50,376 nt of DNA from JBBDNV01 sp040877415 (GTDB lineage: Bacteria; Planctomycetota; Planctomycetia; Pirellulales; PALSA-1355): contig JBBDNV010000195.1 of assembly GCA_040877415.1 (NCBI GenBank), positions 1 through 50,376 of the forward strand, in the 5' to 3' direction. The translations under genes were made by a program, and so were the position numbers. Under the pieces are notes generated by a model. The model saw nothing but the letters and a program-made list of their open reading frames with translations, did no database searches and was not told the DNA's origin. Position 1 is the first letter of the stretch; each line of letters opens with the position of its first letter. This document shows, piece after piece, positions 1-8,420 of the stretch.

Positions 1-193
1 CCTGATGGGCAATCCCGCCCGGCAGGAAAATGTGGATCACGCTTTTGGCCTTGGCCTCGATAAAGTCGTAATGCTTCTGCTCGGCGCGGGCCTGGCGCAT
101 GCGGAAATAATCGCCCAAAGTCAGCCCGAGTCCGGTCAGGGCCCCAACGGCCAGAAAGCCACGTCGGTTTGGTTGATAGGAGCGCAAACTCAT
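1..193 (-). CDS. DUF1501 family protein, N-terminal part (cut by window edge)
   Basis: Only the first 64 codons are in the window; the gene continues past the left edge. The start is ATG at 193, with a purine-rich GGGAGA about 8 bases upstream. The N-terminus reads MSLRSYQPNRRGFLAVG, a twin-arginine (Tat) type leader with RRGFL followed by a hydrophobic stretch, then a segment ending FLPGGIAHQ. This matches the opening of planctomycete DUF1501 proteins, which are exported, sulfatase-fold-related proteins often paired with DUF1549/DUF1553 cytochrome-like proteins. The function of the family is not established. The partner gene, if present, would lie outside the window. Confidence 0.75.
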   Translation of the reverse strand, partial: MSLRSYQPNRRGFLAVGALTGLGLTLGDYFRMRQARAEQKHYDFIEAKAKSVIHIFLPGGIAHQ

Positions 194-614
194 ACGGGAA
201 TCTCCCTAATTGTTTGAGCAGGAAAGCAGGTTTTTGAGGCAGGTGTCTTAGCTGTGCAACGCTGCGGTGCCGCGGAGTCTTGGAGCACCGTCAAGCTGGT
301 GGCTACACACGTTCGGCGGGAAGTTTGTTGGCGGGGTCGCGTAGTGGTGGGATACCTCGTAACGGATCCATGCCCCTTTGCGTTCTCTCGGTTGGCGCTC
401 GATTGATGCTACCCGAAGCGACCGGCAGTTGTCAAACATCAGCGGAAATTGATGCGTGTATACGCACGCATCGCCGGGCAGGCGCCGCGACTTAACGGGA
501 AGGGCCAGCGGGACTTCCGCCACGCCACGAAAATGCCGGTCGGACGGGCCAAGGGGGTCGAGCGGCTCCGCTGGGCGACCTGGACGATTTGTAGAGTCCG
601 ATTCCCGGGAGTTT

Positions 615-638
615 GAGCCCCCGGCTTTGCCGGGCGGA
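615..638. repeat. single copy of the GGCTTTGCC palindrome
   Basis: A GAGCCCCC/GGCTTTGCC/GGGCGGA segment, one mismatch from the perfect palindrome at 747-765. It is a solo copy of the dispersed GC-rich palindrome that also forms the paired element at 697-877. Confidence 0.6.
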
Positions 639-696
639 CCCGGTTTTGTCGCTCAATAGCGTGTGCAGCGAAGTCCAGCGGGCTGAACACGCACCC

Positions 697-877
697 CCGG
701 GCAGAGCTTTTGATGTTGCGCATTGTTCGTTGACGCCAACCGTTAGCCCCCGGCTTTGCCGGGGGATTCTTCGCAAATGACGGCTACCGCGCGCCGAATC
801 CTCAACGACGGCGATCCCCCGGCAAAGCCGGGGGCTAAGACACGATGCGCAACATCAAAGGGCAGGGCCCGGGGCTA
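697..877. repeat. composite inverted-repeat element (MITE/REP-like)
   Basis: Two nested inverted repeats share one centre. The inner arms are 743-767 and 814-838, 25-base perfect reverse complements that are each themselves palindromic (CCCCCGGCTTTGCCGGGGG core). The outer arms are 709-723 (TTTGATGTTGCGCAT) and 845-859, perfect 15-base reverse complements. Beyond these, both sides carry CCCGGGC-like ends (697-702 and 867-873). The whole element is about 180 bp and contains no ORF. It resembles a miniature inverted-repeat or paired REP element; mobility is inferred, not shown. Confidence 0.65.
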
Positions 878-1031
878 ACTGAGTTCTAAATCGTCCAGCT
901 TATTGGGGCCGGGGCGTGCGGCAGCACCCGTTTCAGCGAAAAAGACTGGACGGCCTGAGCGCGATCGGCGAAAATGAGGGGCGGAAGAGGGCAAGTGGGC
1001 TCGGGGTATCAAAAACGGAGGAGGAAGAGCG

Positions 1032-2216
1032 ATGGCTCGTCCAAAAAAGTCTCGCGGCTTTACGCTCATTGAACTGTTGGTGGTCATCACCATCATCGGC
1101 ATGCTCGTCTCGTTGTTGCTGCCGGCCATTCAATCCGCGCGCGAAGCAGGCCGCCGCAACACCTGCTCGAACAACATGCGGCAAGCCACCTTGGGCCTGA
1201 TTCAAGTTTCGGAATCCAAGCGAGGCTTCCCCGGCTACGTGACCGCCATCCCGACGGGAGTGGCGACGCCGAACTATATTCGCGCGTCGTGGGTTGTGTC
1301 GCTTCTCCCCAGCCTGGAGCGGAACGATCTGTACGATAACTGGCAGAAGCCCAATCAAGTGATGCTTATGCAGTCGAATCCGACCGCGTACTATTCACCA
1401 CTGTCGATCCTGGTTTGTCCGAGCAATGCGAACCCGGAACTCGGGACGAATCCGCTGTCGTACGTCGTCAATACGGGAATCGCCAACTCGGCGGACGACA
1501 CGACGACTTCGGACAACAGTAACACGCCAGTTCCCAGCGGCGCTAAGCTGATCAACGAAGACGTCAACGCCGGCGTGTTTTTCAATCATTCCAAATGGGA
1601 CGGCACGCTGGTGGCCAATGGCACCGTGACGCCGGCCGGCTCCGCGGGCGGAAAGAAAGCCAGCGTCGACTTCATCAGCAGCAACGACGGCACCTCTTAC
1701 ACGATCTTGATGAGCGAAAACCTGCAGGCGAACGGTTGGGCCATCGACCCCAGGACGAATCTCCCCTATACCACGGACATGGCCGTGCGGGAAAACACCT
1801 GCATGGTATGGTTCCTCACGGGCAATGTGAACAACACGACGCCGCCGGACGCGACGCACGCCACACTATACGATCCATTGGCGATGGGTATCAACGACAA
1901 GGCTGACTTCGTGGTTGGCGACATTGAATTGTTGTATGACGCCATGCTCACTACGCAGCCGAGCGGACTGGCGTTCTCCCGTCCTTCGGCGAATCACTCG
2001 GGGGGCGTAATCGTCTATTTCTGCGACAACCACATGCGGTATCTGTCCAATGAGCTTGATTATAAGGTCTACACACAATTGATGACGCCAAACCAGAAGA
2101 AAGTGAATGTAACACCGCTCTCAAGTGCTACTCTCGCTAGCGCACCAAGCCCTGGATGGAACAACCCGCCACCGTTTCTCCCATCATTCTACATCCTCAA
2201 CGAAGCCGACTATTAA
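1032..2216 (+). CDS. DUF1559 domain protein with type IV pilin-like N-terminus
   Basis: 394 aa, ATG preceded by GGAGGA at about -13. Residues 8-30 read SRGFTLIELLVVITIIGMLV, a prepilin peptidase site (cleavage between G and F, Glu at +5 of the mature protein) followed by the hydrophobic N-terminal helix, then SAREAGRRNTCSNNMRQ, which is the DUF1559 signature. Near the C-terminus ANHSGGVIVYFCDN fits the planctomycete H-X9-DG processing-associated motif, except that the final Gly is Asn. These pseudopilin-like proteins occur in large paralogous families in planctomycetes and probably assemble through type II secretion/pilus machinery at the cell envelope; individual roles are unknown. The gene is monocistronic, with its own terminator. 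Confidence 0.93.
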   Translation: MARPKKSRGFTLIELLVVITIIGMLVSLLLPAIQSAREAGRRNTCSNNMRQATLGLIQVSESKRGFPGYVTAIPTGVATPNYIRASWVVSLLPSLERNDLYDNWQKPNQVMLMQSNPTAYYSPLSILVCPSNANPELGTNPLSYVVNTGIANSADDTTTSDNSNTPVPSGAKLINEDVNAGVFFNHSKWDGTLVANGTVTPAGSAGGKKASVDFISSNDGTSYTILMSENLQANGWAIDPRTNLPYTTDMAVRENTCMVWFLTGNVNNTTPPDATHATLYDPLAMGINDKADFVVGDIELLYDAMLTTQPSGLAFSRPSANHSGGVIVYFCDNHMRYLSNELDYKVYTQLMTPNQKKVNVTPLSSATLASAPSPGWNNPPPFLPSFYILNEADY

Positions 2217-2247
2217 TCGCGCCGCCCGGTTTCCGACAAGAATCAAG

Positions 2248-2283
2248 ACGCCCCGCGAGCCGACTCGCGGGGCGTTTTCGTTT
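2248..2283 (+). terminator. Rho-independent terminator of the DUF1559 gene
   Basis: A perfect 12-bp stem (ACGCCCCGCGAG at 2248-2259 with its reverse complement at 2264-2275), a CCGA tetraloop and the tract TTTTCGTTT directly after. It lies 31 bases after the stop codon. It may also partly serve the convergent gene ending at 2312. Confidence 0.92.
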
Positions 2284-2311
2284 GCCGATGGGAAGCGCAG
2301 CGCAACAAAGT

Positions 2312-4465
2312 CTACCGGCGCGGATGGCGGAACTCGCGGCCGTTGAGGCTTAGCGCGCCGGGGCCGCCGAAGAGAATGCGCAGCTTGGTGTCCGTCCCCG
2401 TTTGGCCCCTGACGGTCAGGCGGTGCAGGCCCTTGGCCAGGGCCACCGGCACGAACGTCTGCGTGTAGTTTCCATTGCCGCTGTAGAGCGCCTTGTCGTC
2501 GACCGCCAGGCTCAAGGCGCCCGTGTGCCAAAGCTGAAACTGGTACACTTCGTCGGCGCTAGCGTCGAAGGTGCCCTGGAATATGTACGGCTGATTCGGC
2601 CCGACGCCGGCGACTGCCAGCCAGCCGGGATCCTTCGTCTCCTGAATCGGCACCACCCGCTTGTCTGCCAATTGGAGCACCAGGCCCGCGGCCAGGTCTG
2701 GTTGCGGCGCCAGCGCGGGCAGGGGCGGGGCCGACTCGACCGTCAAGTTCACCGGCGGAGGGACCACGCGGTCGCGATTTCCCCGGCCGGCAAACGCGAT
2801 GGCCTGCAAACTGACCGGGCCCAGCCCCAGCGCCCGCGGGTTCAGCTTCAACTGGCCTTGCGCGCCGTCGATGCGGCCCAGCACGCGCCCGTTGTTGAGC
2901 ACGTAGATCTGCTTCATGCCGGGAGCCTTGACGTCGACCGCCAGGATTTCGTCCCAGCGGGCCGTTGCCGAGGGCGTCGTGGTCATTACGGCCCGCTGGC
3001 CGAAGTTGGCGACAATCACCGGTATGGTCGCGCGGCCCTGCGTCGCGATCGGGCCGTCGCCGATGGCCACCACGCGCAACTCGTGATATCCGTCCGCCTC
3101 GGTCGTGGAATCCCAGGACAAATTGTCGTCCGCCTTGGCCGTGCCGGCGCGGCGGCCGTCGACGAAGAGCTCATAGCGGGCGACCTTGCCGCCCTTGGGG
3201 AATGTGGCCCGTGGTTTCAGCACCAGCGTGGCGGAAACCTTGGCACCCGGAGAGACCTGGGCCACCTCGACCTTTGGAATGTCGGCCCAAGGCCGGCACA
3301 GGGCGTCGCCGACGATCAGCACTTGGGCGGGCGCGAAGATCGCCTGATAGTAGGCCTCGGCCAGGGTGCAGCCGCGGGCATAGTGCACGAAGACGTTGGG
3401 CGAGGCGAATTTTTGGGGGATGGCGTAGGGCTCGATAATCGTGCCGGCCGAGCCGGCGGCCCCATAGCGCAGGAACTCGGTGAGCGGCGATTGCGGGGAG
3501 CCCTCGGTCATCACGCCGCCAAAACTCGTGAAATTGTCGCAGATCGCGCCGGGCAGAATGCGACTGCGCGTCTGGGCCCAGGAGAAATCGGCCACCCCCG
3601 AGATCAGCCCCGCCACGTCGGCGGAATTCTGGGGCATCGGCGTGAGAACGACCTGGGAGCGAACGCCCAGTTTTTCGAGTTCGGCGATGGCGGAGGCCAC
3701 GTCGTCATTTCGCTTCGTGCTGCGGACGTCCTGGGTGCGGGTGAAATAAATCGTTCCCTTGGGAAACGTGCCGTCGGCGGCGGCGCTGCGCTTCAGATAG
3801 TCGACGGCCTCGCGCACCGAGTTGCCGCGGCCGCTGGTCACGGCCAGCATCGTGGAAAGCATGTAGGGCTGGCCGCCCGCCTCCTGCAACACGCCGTCCT
3901 TGCCCCAGCCGTACCAACTGCGGAAACCGAGCGTCGGCTCGCCGGTCTTGCGCACGATTTTCTGCTCGATATTGCTGAACGAGCGCATGTACGTGTTGAT
4001 CCGGGTGTCCATCAACATCGGCGTCCTGGCCAGCAGCATGTGCCACAAAAAGGTGGCCGAATTGATCGAGCAGCTCGGGCTGTACTGCGCCGGGAATTTC
4101 TCCGCTCCGGGAAAATCGTTGCTCAGGTTGACGGCATAGGGGAAGTCGCTGGAATAGAGGACGTAGTCGATCTGGTGGAACAGCCCCCGCTTTTCGGCGG
4201 CCTCGAGCGCCGGCATCAGGATTTTCTGGCGCATCGTTTCGCCGTCGACGCTTTCGAAGCCGCCGGTCCAATCGACGTAGAACACGTTGATCGGCGGGAT
4301 CGCGCGCAGTTGGATGAAGTGATTGGCCACGGTCATCGAGGCCCAACTGGTGGAATTGACCACCAGCAAGACGTTCTCGGGCCCGCCCCCGGCCAGGACG
4401 GTCCGCGCGCAGGCCAAAGCGGCCAACAGGATCGCGAGCCACCAGGTGCAACGTCGGTCGGTCAT
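2312..4465 (-). CDS. TIGR03790-like secreted protein with C-terminal PA14-like domain
   Basis: 717 aa. Residues 1-25 form a Sec signal peptide (charged MTDRR, hydrophobic core, cleavage near LAG). The body starts GPENVLLVVNSTSW and continues with segments such as YVLYSSDFPYAV, matching the TIGR03790 family of exported bacterial proteins of unknown function. The last 120 residues (YIFQGTFDASADEVYQFQ ... LHRLTVRGQ) look like a PA14-type beta-sandwich, suggesting carbohydrate binding or cell-surface attachment. The middle part has Ig-like beta-rich segments (VARYELFVDGRRAGTAK). No catalytic residues could be assigned. It is convergent with the DUF1559 gene and separated from tadA by 164 bp. Confidence 0.8.
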   Translation of the reverse strand: MTDRRCTWWLAILLAALACARTVLAGGGPENVLLVVNSTSWASMTVANHFIQLRAIPPINVFYVDWTGGFESVDGETMRQKILMPALEAAEKRGLFHQIDYVLYSSDFPYAVNLSNDFPGAEKFPAQYSPSCSINSATFLWHMLLARTPMLMDTRINTYMRSFSNIEQKIVRKTGEPTLGFRSWYGWGKDGVLQEAGGQPYMLSTMLAVTSGRGNSVREAVDYLKRSAAADGTFPKGTIYFTRTQDVRSTKRNDDVASAIAELEKLGVRSQVVLTPMPQNSADVAGLISGVADFSWAQTRSRILPGAICDNFTSFGGVMTEGSPQSPLTEFLRYGAAGSAGTIIEPYAIPQKFASPNVFVHYARGCTLAEAYYQAIFAPAQVLIVGDALCRPWADIPKVEVAQVSPGAKVSATLVLKPRATFPKGGKVARYELFVDGRRAGTAKADDNLSWDSTTEADGYHELRVVAIGDGPIATQGRATIPVIVANFGQRAVMTTTPSATARWDEILAVDVKAPGMKQIYVLNNGRVLGRIDGAQGQLKLNPRALGLGPVSLQAIAFAGRGNRDRVVPPPVNLTVESAPPLPALAPQPDLAAGLVLQLADKRVVPIQETKDPGWLAVAGVGPNQPYIFQGTFDASADEVYQFQLWHTGALSLAVDDKALYSGNGNYTQTFVPVALAKGLHRLTVRGQTGTDTKLRILFGGPGALSLNGREFRHPRR

Positions 4466-4629
4466 GAACGTTCGGCCTCGTTACTTACTGAGCGTGTCGA
4501 TGCTGCCGTCCAAATTGGATCATACTGCTCGCGCGCGTGCCGAGCCAGCCACCACCAGCCCGAAGCGCAACTACATTTTGCAAATGCGGTTGGTAGGCTC
4601 CGCCCAGGCCGCCGCGGGGCATTCAATCG

Positions 4630-5088
4630 CTACTTCTTTCCCAAGTTCCGCTGCGCCTGAAAGAACCGCGTGAGGATTTCGCCCGCGGGCGCCAGCAGCA
4701 CGCCGCGAACGGTTTGCGGCCGATGATTGAGGCGCGGGTCGCTCAAGAGTTGATAGAGGGTGTGGACCGCTCCCGCCTTGGGATCGGGAGCCCCATAGAC
4801 GACCGTGGGAATGCGGGCCTGCAGGATCGCGCCCGCGCACATCGGGCAGGGCTCGAGCGTCACGTACAGCGTGCAGCCCTCGAGCCGCCAACTGCCGACC
4901 GCTTCGGCGGCCTGCGTGATGGCGATCATTTCGGCGTGCGCCGTCGGATCGCGCAATTGCTCGCGCTGATTATGCGCCGAGGCGATCACCCTTTCCGCGC
5001 GCACGATCACGGCCCCGACCGGCACTTCGTTTTCCGCCAGCGCCGCTTCGGCCTCCGCCAGGGCCATTCGCATGAAGAATTCGTGCAT
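4630..5088 (-). CDS. tadA: tRNA-specific adenosine deaminase TadA
   Basis: 152 aa from the ATG at 5088. Deaminates adenosine-34 to inosine in the tRNA-Arg(ACG) anticodon; cytoplasmic and normally essential. The zinc site is intact: HAE (His51, Glu53) and PCPMCAG (Cys81, Cys84). The length is typical. An in-frame ATG at 5124 would add 12 residues (MHFAALFTERPS) and sit 5 bp from the upstream gene's stop; the shorter form fits the usual MxxFMRxALxEA opening better. The C-terminus (LTRFFQAQRN) is the standard TadA end. It lies just downstream of the nuclease-like gene in the same direction. Confidence 0.95.
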   Translation of the reverse strand: MHEFFMRMALAEAEAALAENEVPVGAVIVRAERVIASAHNQREQLRDPTAHAEMIAITQAAEAVGSWRLEGCTLYVTLEPCPMCAGAILQARIPTVVYGAPDPKAGAVHTLYQLLSDPRLNHRPQTVRGVLLAPAGEILTRFFQAQRNLGKK

Positions 5089-5128
5089 GCTGGGTCGCTC
5101 CGTGAACAAGGCGGCGAAATGCATCGCA

Positions 5129-6967
5129 TCATCGCGAGCTTTCTGCCCCCATCAACACGCGTGCAGCTTCCAATGCCTCTAACGCACTTCGCGCAAGATC
5201 ACGATTTGCGAATATCTTATTTTGATAGTTCGACGTAGCGATATAGTCATGCAGACTACACAGCCTCTCTGGACATGCCCTAACGTAGTCTCGAATTAGT
5301 TCCATGAGCCCAAAATGCTCGATCGATGTCTCAAGTATCTCAAGATCCTCGATGGTAATAACGACGAGATTCGCTACACGTAGTCCAGATTTGACCAATT
5401 CATGCGTGGTAGACTCAACATCCGCATTCAGCGCCGAGCGGAATTGCTCGGCGAGATGCCACGGGTGGCCGGCTACGCGAAGGCGCGTGTCATAGCACAC
5501 CAAGATCGGATAAATCGTACCATTGACGGACAGGTCGAATCGCGTGGGTACCCATTCGCCCGAGGCAATCTTGGCGATCGAGTTGGCAAGCTGGCCCGCC
5601 CCTTTTGGGCGTCGTCCGTCCCTCCCTGCGCTGACATACAACGCGTCTACTTGCTTGACATACTCGTAAGGATCGGCTGCGTCCGCATGCCTTTCAGCCA
5701 ACCAAACTGCTTTCATTTCGAACAACGCAACATCTTGCCCGTCGCTGAGACTTGCATCCGCGACTTGCACCGCCGTCCCATCTTTTTTCACTCCCGGAAC
5801 GTCGCAAGCCAGTCGATCAACTAACGGCGTAGGCGGAGTGGGATACATGCGCCGCAGGATTGAGTTCGCATATCGTTCGAACGCCAGACCGAAGTCAGAA
5901 AAACATTGGTTCACTTCCGTCTGGGATTTGCCAGGAAGAATCGCAAAAAGTGGTCCCGCGGACGCGTGCTCTGAAAAGGCAACCGGATCCGCTACGATGC
6001 AGCGTCCATCGCTTGTGCGAAGGATTGGGCGTCGCTTGAGATGTGACATCCAGCTGCAATGGTCAGTAACGACAGACGCAGAATCGATCGTTGCCGGGAC
6101 TGCAACCCGCATTTCGTCAGGAGACTGACATGCAAACGAAACGTAATGCTGAAAGGCACTTGCGAAAGTTGGCCGAGCAAGGAAGTTCTTTTCATGGAAC
6201 AAACCCGAACGCTGCGGACAAGAATCTTCCAGATCGACCCGCAGTAGATAGTGTGTGGCGATTGTGGCAAGCAACCCGTAAAAACTCTCGAGGCTCAGTC
6301 CGGACGCCGCTCGAAACTCATTGCCTACGCTCCCACGGATTTTATGAAGATGCTCAAGAAACAATGAACGGCCGCGTCCGATCGCGAGTAGCGGGTCGGT
6401 ACCCAATGAATCAGCTTCCGTGCCAATGCGGAATGCGCCGAGCGCCTGTCTTCTGGATGCTTTGCGATCGGGTTTATCCTCGAGTTTTCCGTCGAAAACA
6501 CGCTTACCCCAGAGCTCACCGGCGATTAGAGCTGCTTTGGCGAAAGCCTGTCTGACATCCGCGCGCTCGAATGTTGCTCCATCGTCGGGCATATCGTTGC
6601 AGTGCGATGCGATCCATTGCATCAATTCAAGAAGCTGTGCACGGAAGAAAACGCGTGCGCTTTCGGGCTTTCGTCGACCGGCAAAAAACCTAGCAACGCG
6701 AGCAATCTCTCCCTTCGAAAAGATCGCGTGCACACCAAATCGCTGCTTTTCGAGTATGTCGTAGCACGTGGCGTTCGAGACAACCAGATTCAGCCTCGCA
6801 CACCAAATTAGAGCATCCGTCCTACTCAGCTTTTGAAGTTGTGCTTTCAGTTCCTCAACAGTTGGTTGGCACGCCGGAAATACAGCGGCCAAGGGCACAA
6901 ACACCCCAACTTGTGTTTGAGGGGGTCCCTCGGGCAATTGAGGTGGGAGCCAGATTCCGTGGCCCAT
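5129..6967 (-). CDS. unrecognised protein with candidate PD-(D/E)XK nuclease core
   Basis: 612 aa from ATG 6967, which has AGGA about 8 bases upstream; a GTG at 7012 would add 15 residues. No family is recognised with certainty. Residues 359-371 (FGLAFERYANSIL) look like the first helix of a restriction-endonuclease fold with a conserved Glu. Residues 402-421 contain VADA then DVALFEMKAVW, giving Asp404, Glu417 and Lys419 in a D...ExK arrangement. A helix with GAGQL (about 456-460) resembles the Gln-containing helix of many members. The N-terminal 300 residues are mostly helical with no motif seen. Base composition is visibly AT-richer than the flanks, suggesting transfer. A role in defence or DNA repair is possible but unproven. 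Confidence 0.6.
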   Translation of the reverse strand: MGHGIWLPPQLPEGPPQTQVGVFVPLAAVFPACQPTVEELKAQLQKLSRTDALIWCARLNLVVSNATCYDILEKQRFGVHAIFSKGEIARVARFFAGRRKPESARVFFRAQLLELMQWIASHCNDMPDDGATFERADVRQAFAKAALIAGELWGKRVFDGKLEDKPDRKASRRQALGAFRIGTEADSLGTDPLLAIGRGRSLFLEHLHKIRGSVGNEFRAASGLSLESFYGLLATIATHYLLRVDLEDSCPQRSGLFHEKNFLARPTFASAFQHYVSFACQSPDEMRVAVPATIDSASVVTDHCSWMSHLKRRPILRTSDGRCIVADPVAFSEHASAGPLFAILPGKSQTEVNQCFSDFGLAFERYANSILRRMYPTPPTPLVDRLACDVPGVKKDGTAVQVADASLSDGQDVALFEMKAVWLAERHADAADPYEYVKQVDALYVSAGRDGRRPKGAGQLANSIAKIASGEWVPTRFDLSVNGTIYPILVCYDTRLRVAGHPWHLAEQFRSALNADVESTTHELVKSGLRVANLVVITIEDLEILETSIEHFGLMELIRDYVRACPERLCSLHDYIATSNYQNKIFANRDLARSALEALEAARVLMGAESSR

Positions 6968-7138
6968 CTGAATCCTACTGCGCCCGAGGGGCAGCTCATG
7001 TGGAAGCACCACAATCGCAACTACTCGTGGACGCTCTGATCGGTGGGGGACTTCAGTTCATTTAGACACGTCCGGATGTACAAGGTTCAGTTCCACGTTC
7101 ACGCATCACCAGGGTTACGATTGCATGGCGATGTGAAT

Positions 7139-7360
7139 CTAGTGCCCCACAGCAACGCAACCAAGTTCCGGCCGACGGACTCGTTGCAGAATTGCTTGCG
7201 GGTGCCCCGCGGCCAACGCGGCGGCATGCACGGAAGCCATGTCTCGGCCGTGCGAGACGATCCGCGTGCGCTCTCGATTCCATGCAATCCACTGACCCGC
7301 GAATTCGATAGGCGCGGGCAGCGGAGTCGCCGCATCATCGACACTTTCGGGTTCTGGCAT
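7139..7360 (-). CDS. small DUF5678-like protein
   Basis: 73 aa. The start is taken as the ATG at 7360, which has TTGGAG 8 bases upstream; an in-frame TTG lies 15 bases earlier. The core EFAGQWIAWNRERTRIVSHG followed by ...ALAAGHPQAILQRV fits the short DUF5678 fold (a GQWVA strand, an ..I..hG turn, a helix, and a final V-R/P strand). Such genes are common in planctomycetes and cyanobacteria, often beside a retropepsin-like gene; no such partner is visible here. The downstream neighbour is instead the nuclease-like gene, 171 bp away. Function unknown. Confidence 0.6.
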   Translation of the reverse strand: MPEPESVDDAATPLPAPIEFAGQWIAWNRERTRIVSHGRDMASVHAAALAAGHPQAILQRVRRPELGCVAVGH

Positions 7361-7473
7361 TCGATGGTTCTCCAATTCAAGTTTACCGTCGAAGCGTACT
7401 GGTAGTCAAAGCAAGCTGGCGATTCAAGCGCGCACGCAGGATAGTCCTTGCGACCGTTGCACCTTGACGCCGC

Positions 7474-8298
7474 TCACCCGCGCAGCGCCAGCTTTTGCAG
7501 CCACTTGTCGGTTTCGCGGTAGGCTTCTTCGACCCACTCGACGATCCTGTCCGGCTGGGGGGAGTATTCGAGCTCGATCGAAACGGCGCGGTCGCCGAGA
7601 TCGAGATTCTTGATTTCGCGCAAGTAGGGCTCAAATTGCACCACTCCGCGGCCGGGCGGAAGGTCGCCGTGGACTTTGCCGTCGCAATCCGAGAGGTGTA
7701 CGTGTCCCACGCGCCCCTTGAGACGGCGAATCTCCTCGGCCGGCACGCGCGAGAGCACCAGGTGCGAAATGTCGATGTTGGCCATCACGCTGGCCAGTCC
7801 CACGTCGTCGAGAAAGCGGACCATCGTCTCGACGTTGTTCAGAAGCGACAGCGGAAACGGCTCCAGCTCCAGCGCGATTTCCAGGTCGAGCTCCGCGGCC
7901 CGGCGGCCGAGCGTTTTCACGGCGTCGACGCCGAGCTGCCACTGCTGGGCCGGCGGAATCACCTCCCGGTTCCAGATGTATTCGCCGATCACCAACAGCA
8001 CGTTTTTGGCCTCGTATTCGTAAGCCAGATCGAGGTACGCCCGCACGCGATCGACGTGAAACGCGCGCACGCTGGCGTTGAAGTCGATGAGGCCGACGGC
8101 GACGCAGGGAAGTGAAACGATCGGCAGGCCGAGCCGATCGCACTCGTCCTTGACGAGCCGCCGCTCGCGGACGTCGATCGAGAGGGGATCGGTAAAAATG
8201 TCGATCGAGTCGAAGCCGATTTCCTTGGTTTTGCGCAGCCCGAACTCGGTCGGCTGTTCGGCTTGCACCCAAGCGGAGTTGATCAGTCCGAGTTTCAT
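7474..8298 (-). CDS. sugar phosphate isomerase/epimerase (xylose isomerase-like TIM barrel)
   Basis: 274 aa from the ATG at 8298 (MKLGLINSAW). A GTG at 8316 would extend it into a repeat and is unlikely. The AP-endonuclease-2 type TIM barrel is indicated by metal-ligand strands: IALELEPF (Glu), MANIDISH (Asp and His), VGHVHLSDCDG (His and Asp) and VSIELEYS (Glu). Members isomerise or epimerise free or phosphorylated sugars, inositols or related ketoses; the substrate cannot be told from the sequence. It lies 119 bp downstream of a phytanoyl-CoA dioxygenase-like gene on the same strand. This pairing is frequent in planctomycete sugar or inositol catabolism, so a small catabolic unit is likely. 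Confidence 0.88.
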   Translation of the reverse strand: MKLGLINSAWVQAEQPTEFGLRKTKEIGFDSIDIFTDPLSIDVRERRLVKDECDRLGLPIVSLPCVAVGLIDFNASVRAFHVDRVRAYLDLAYEYEAKNVLLVIGEYIWNREVIPPAQQWQLGVDAVKTLGRRAAELDLEIALELEPFPLSLLNNVETMVRFLDDVGLASVMANIDISHLVLSRVPAEEIRRLKGRVGHVHLSDCDGKVHGDLPPGRGVVQFEPYLREIKNLDLGDRAVSIELEYSPQPDRIVEWVEEAYRETDKWLQKLALRG

Positions 8299-8304
8299 GG
8301 TAAC

Positions 8305-8420
8305 TAGCAGGCACACGCCGTGTGCCGTCCGCCGAACATCAAAAATGTGTGACCATCGCGTGATTATGAAAAAGCGGGCCGAGTGCTGCTTCTGCTACGG
8401 CACACGGCGTGTGCCTGCTA
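8305..8420. repeat. 24-bp perfect inverted-repeat pair, each arm self-palindromic
   Basis: The arm at 8305-8328 is the exact reverse complement of the arm at 8397-8420, with 68 bp between. Each arm holds a GGCACACG/CGTGTGCC palindrome and can fold alone. The right arm carries the TAG stop of the oxygenase gene; the left arm begins 7 bp before the isomerase start. It is a different sequence family from the GGCTTTGCC palindrome but has the same paired layout. Confidence 0.8.

Larger units (their letters stand above)
194..1031. other. 838-bp intergenic stretch between divergent genes
   Basis: No ORF here has a recognisable protein sequence; the overlapping ORFs on both strands look like chance products of high GC. 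The stretch holds several GC-rich palindromes of the CCCCCGGCTTTGCCGGGGG type and a composite inverted repeat, listed separately. It must also contain the promoters of the DUF1501 gene (minus) and the DUF1559 gene (plus), but no convincing -35/-10 pair was seen. Confidence 0.6.

Noticed and set aside
2402..4660. 752-codon open frame on the plus strand opposite the TIGR03790-like gene
   Set aside because: Its translation is His/Arg/Gly-rich with no domain pattern, and it lies antisense to a gene with a signal peptide and family match. It is a high-GC shadow.
7043..7405. 120-codon plus-strand frame opposite the DUF5678-like gene
   Set aside because: The minus-strand frame has a ribosome binding site and a family-like core; the plus-strand product has no pattern.
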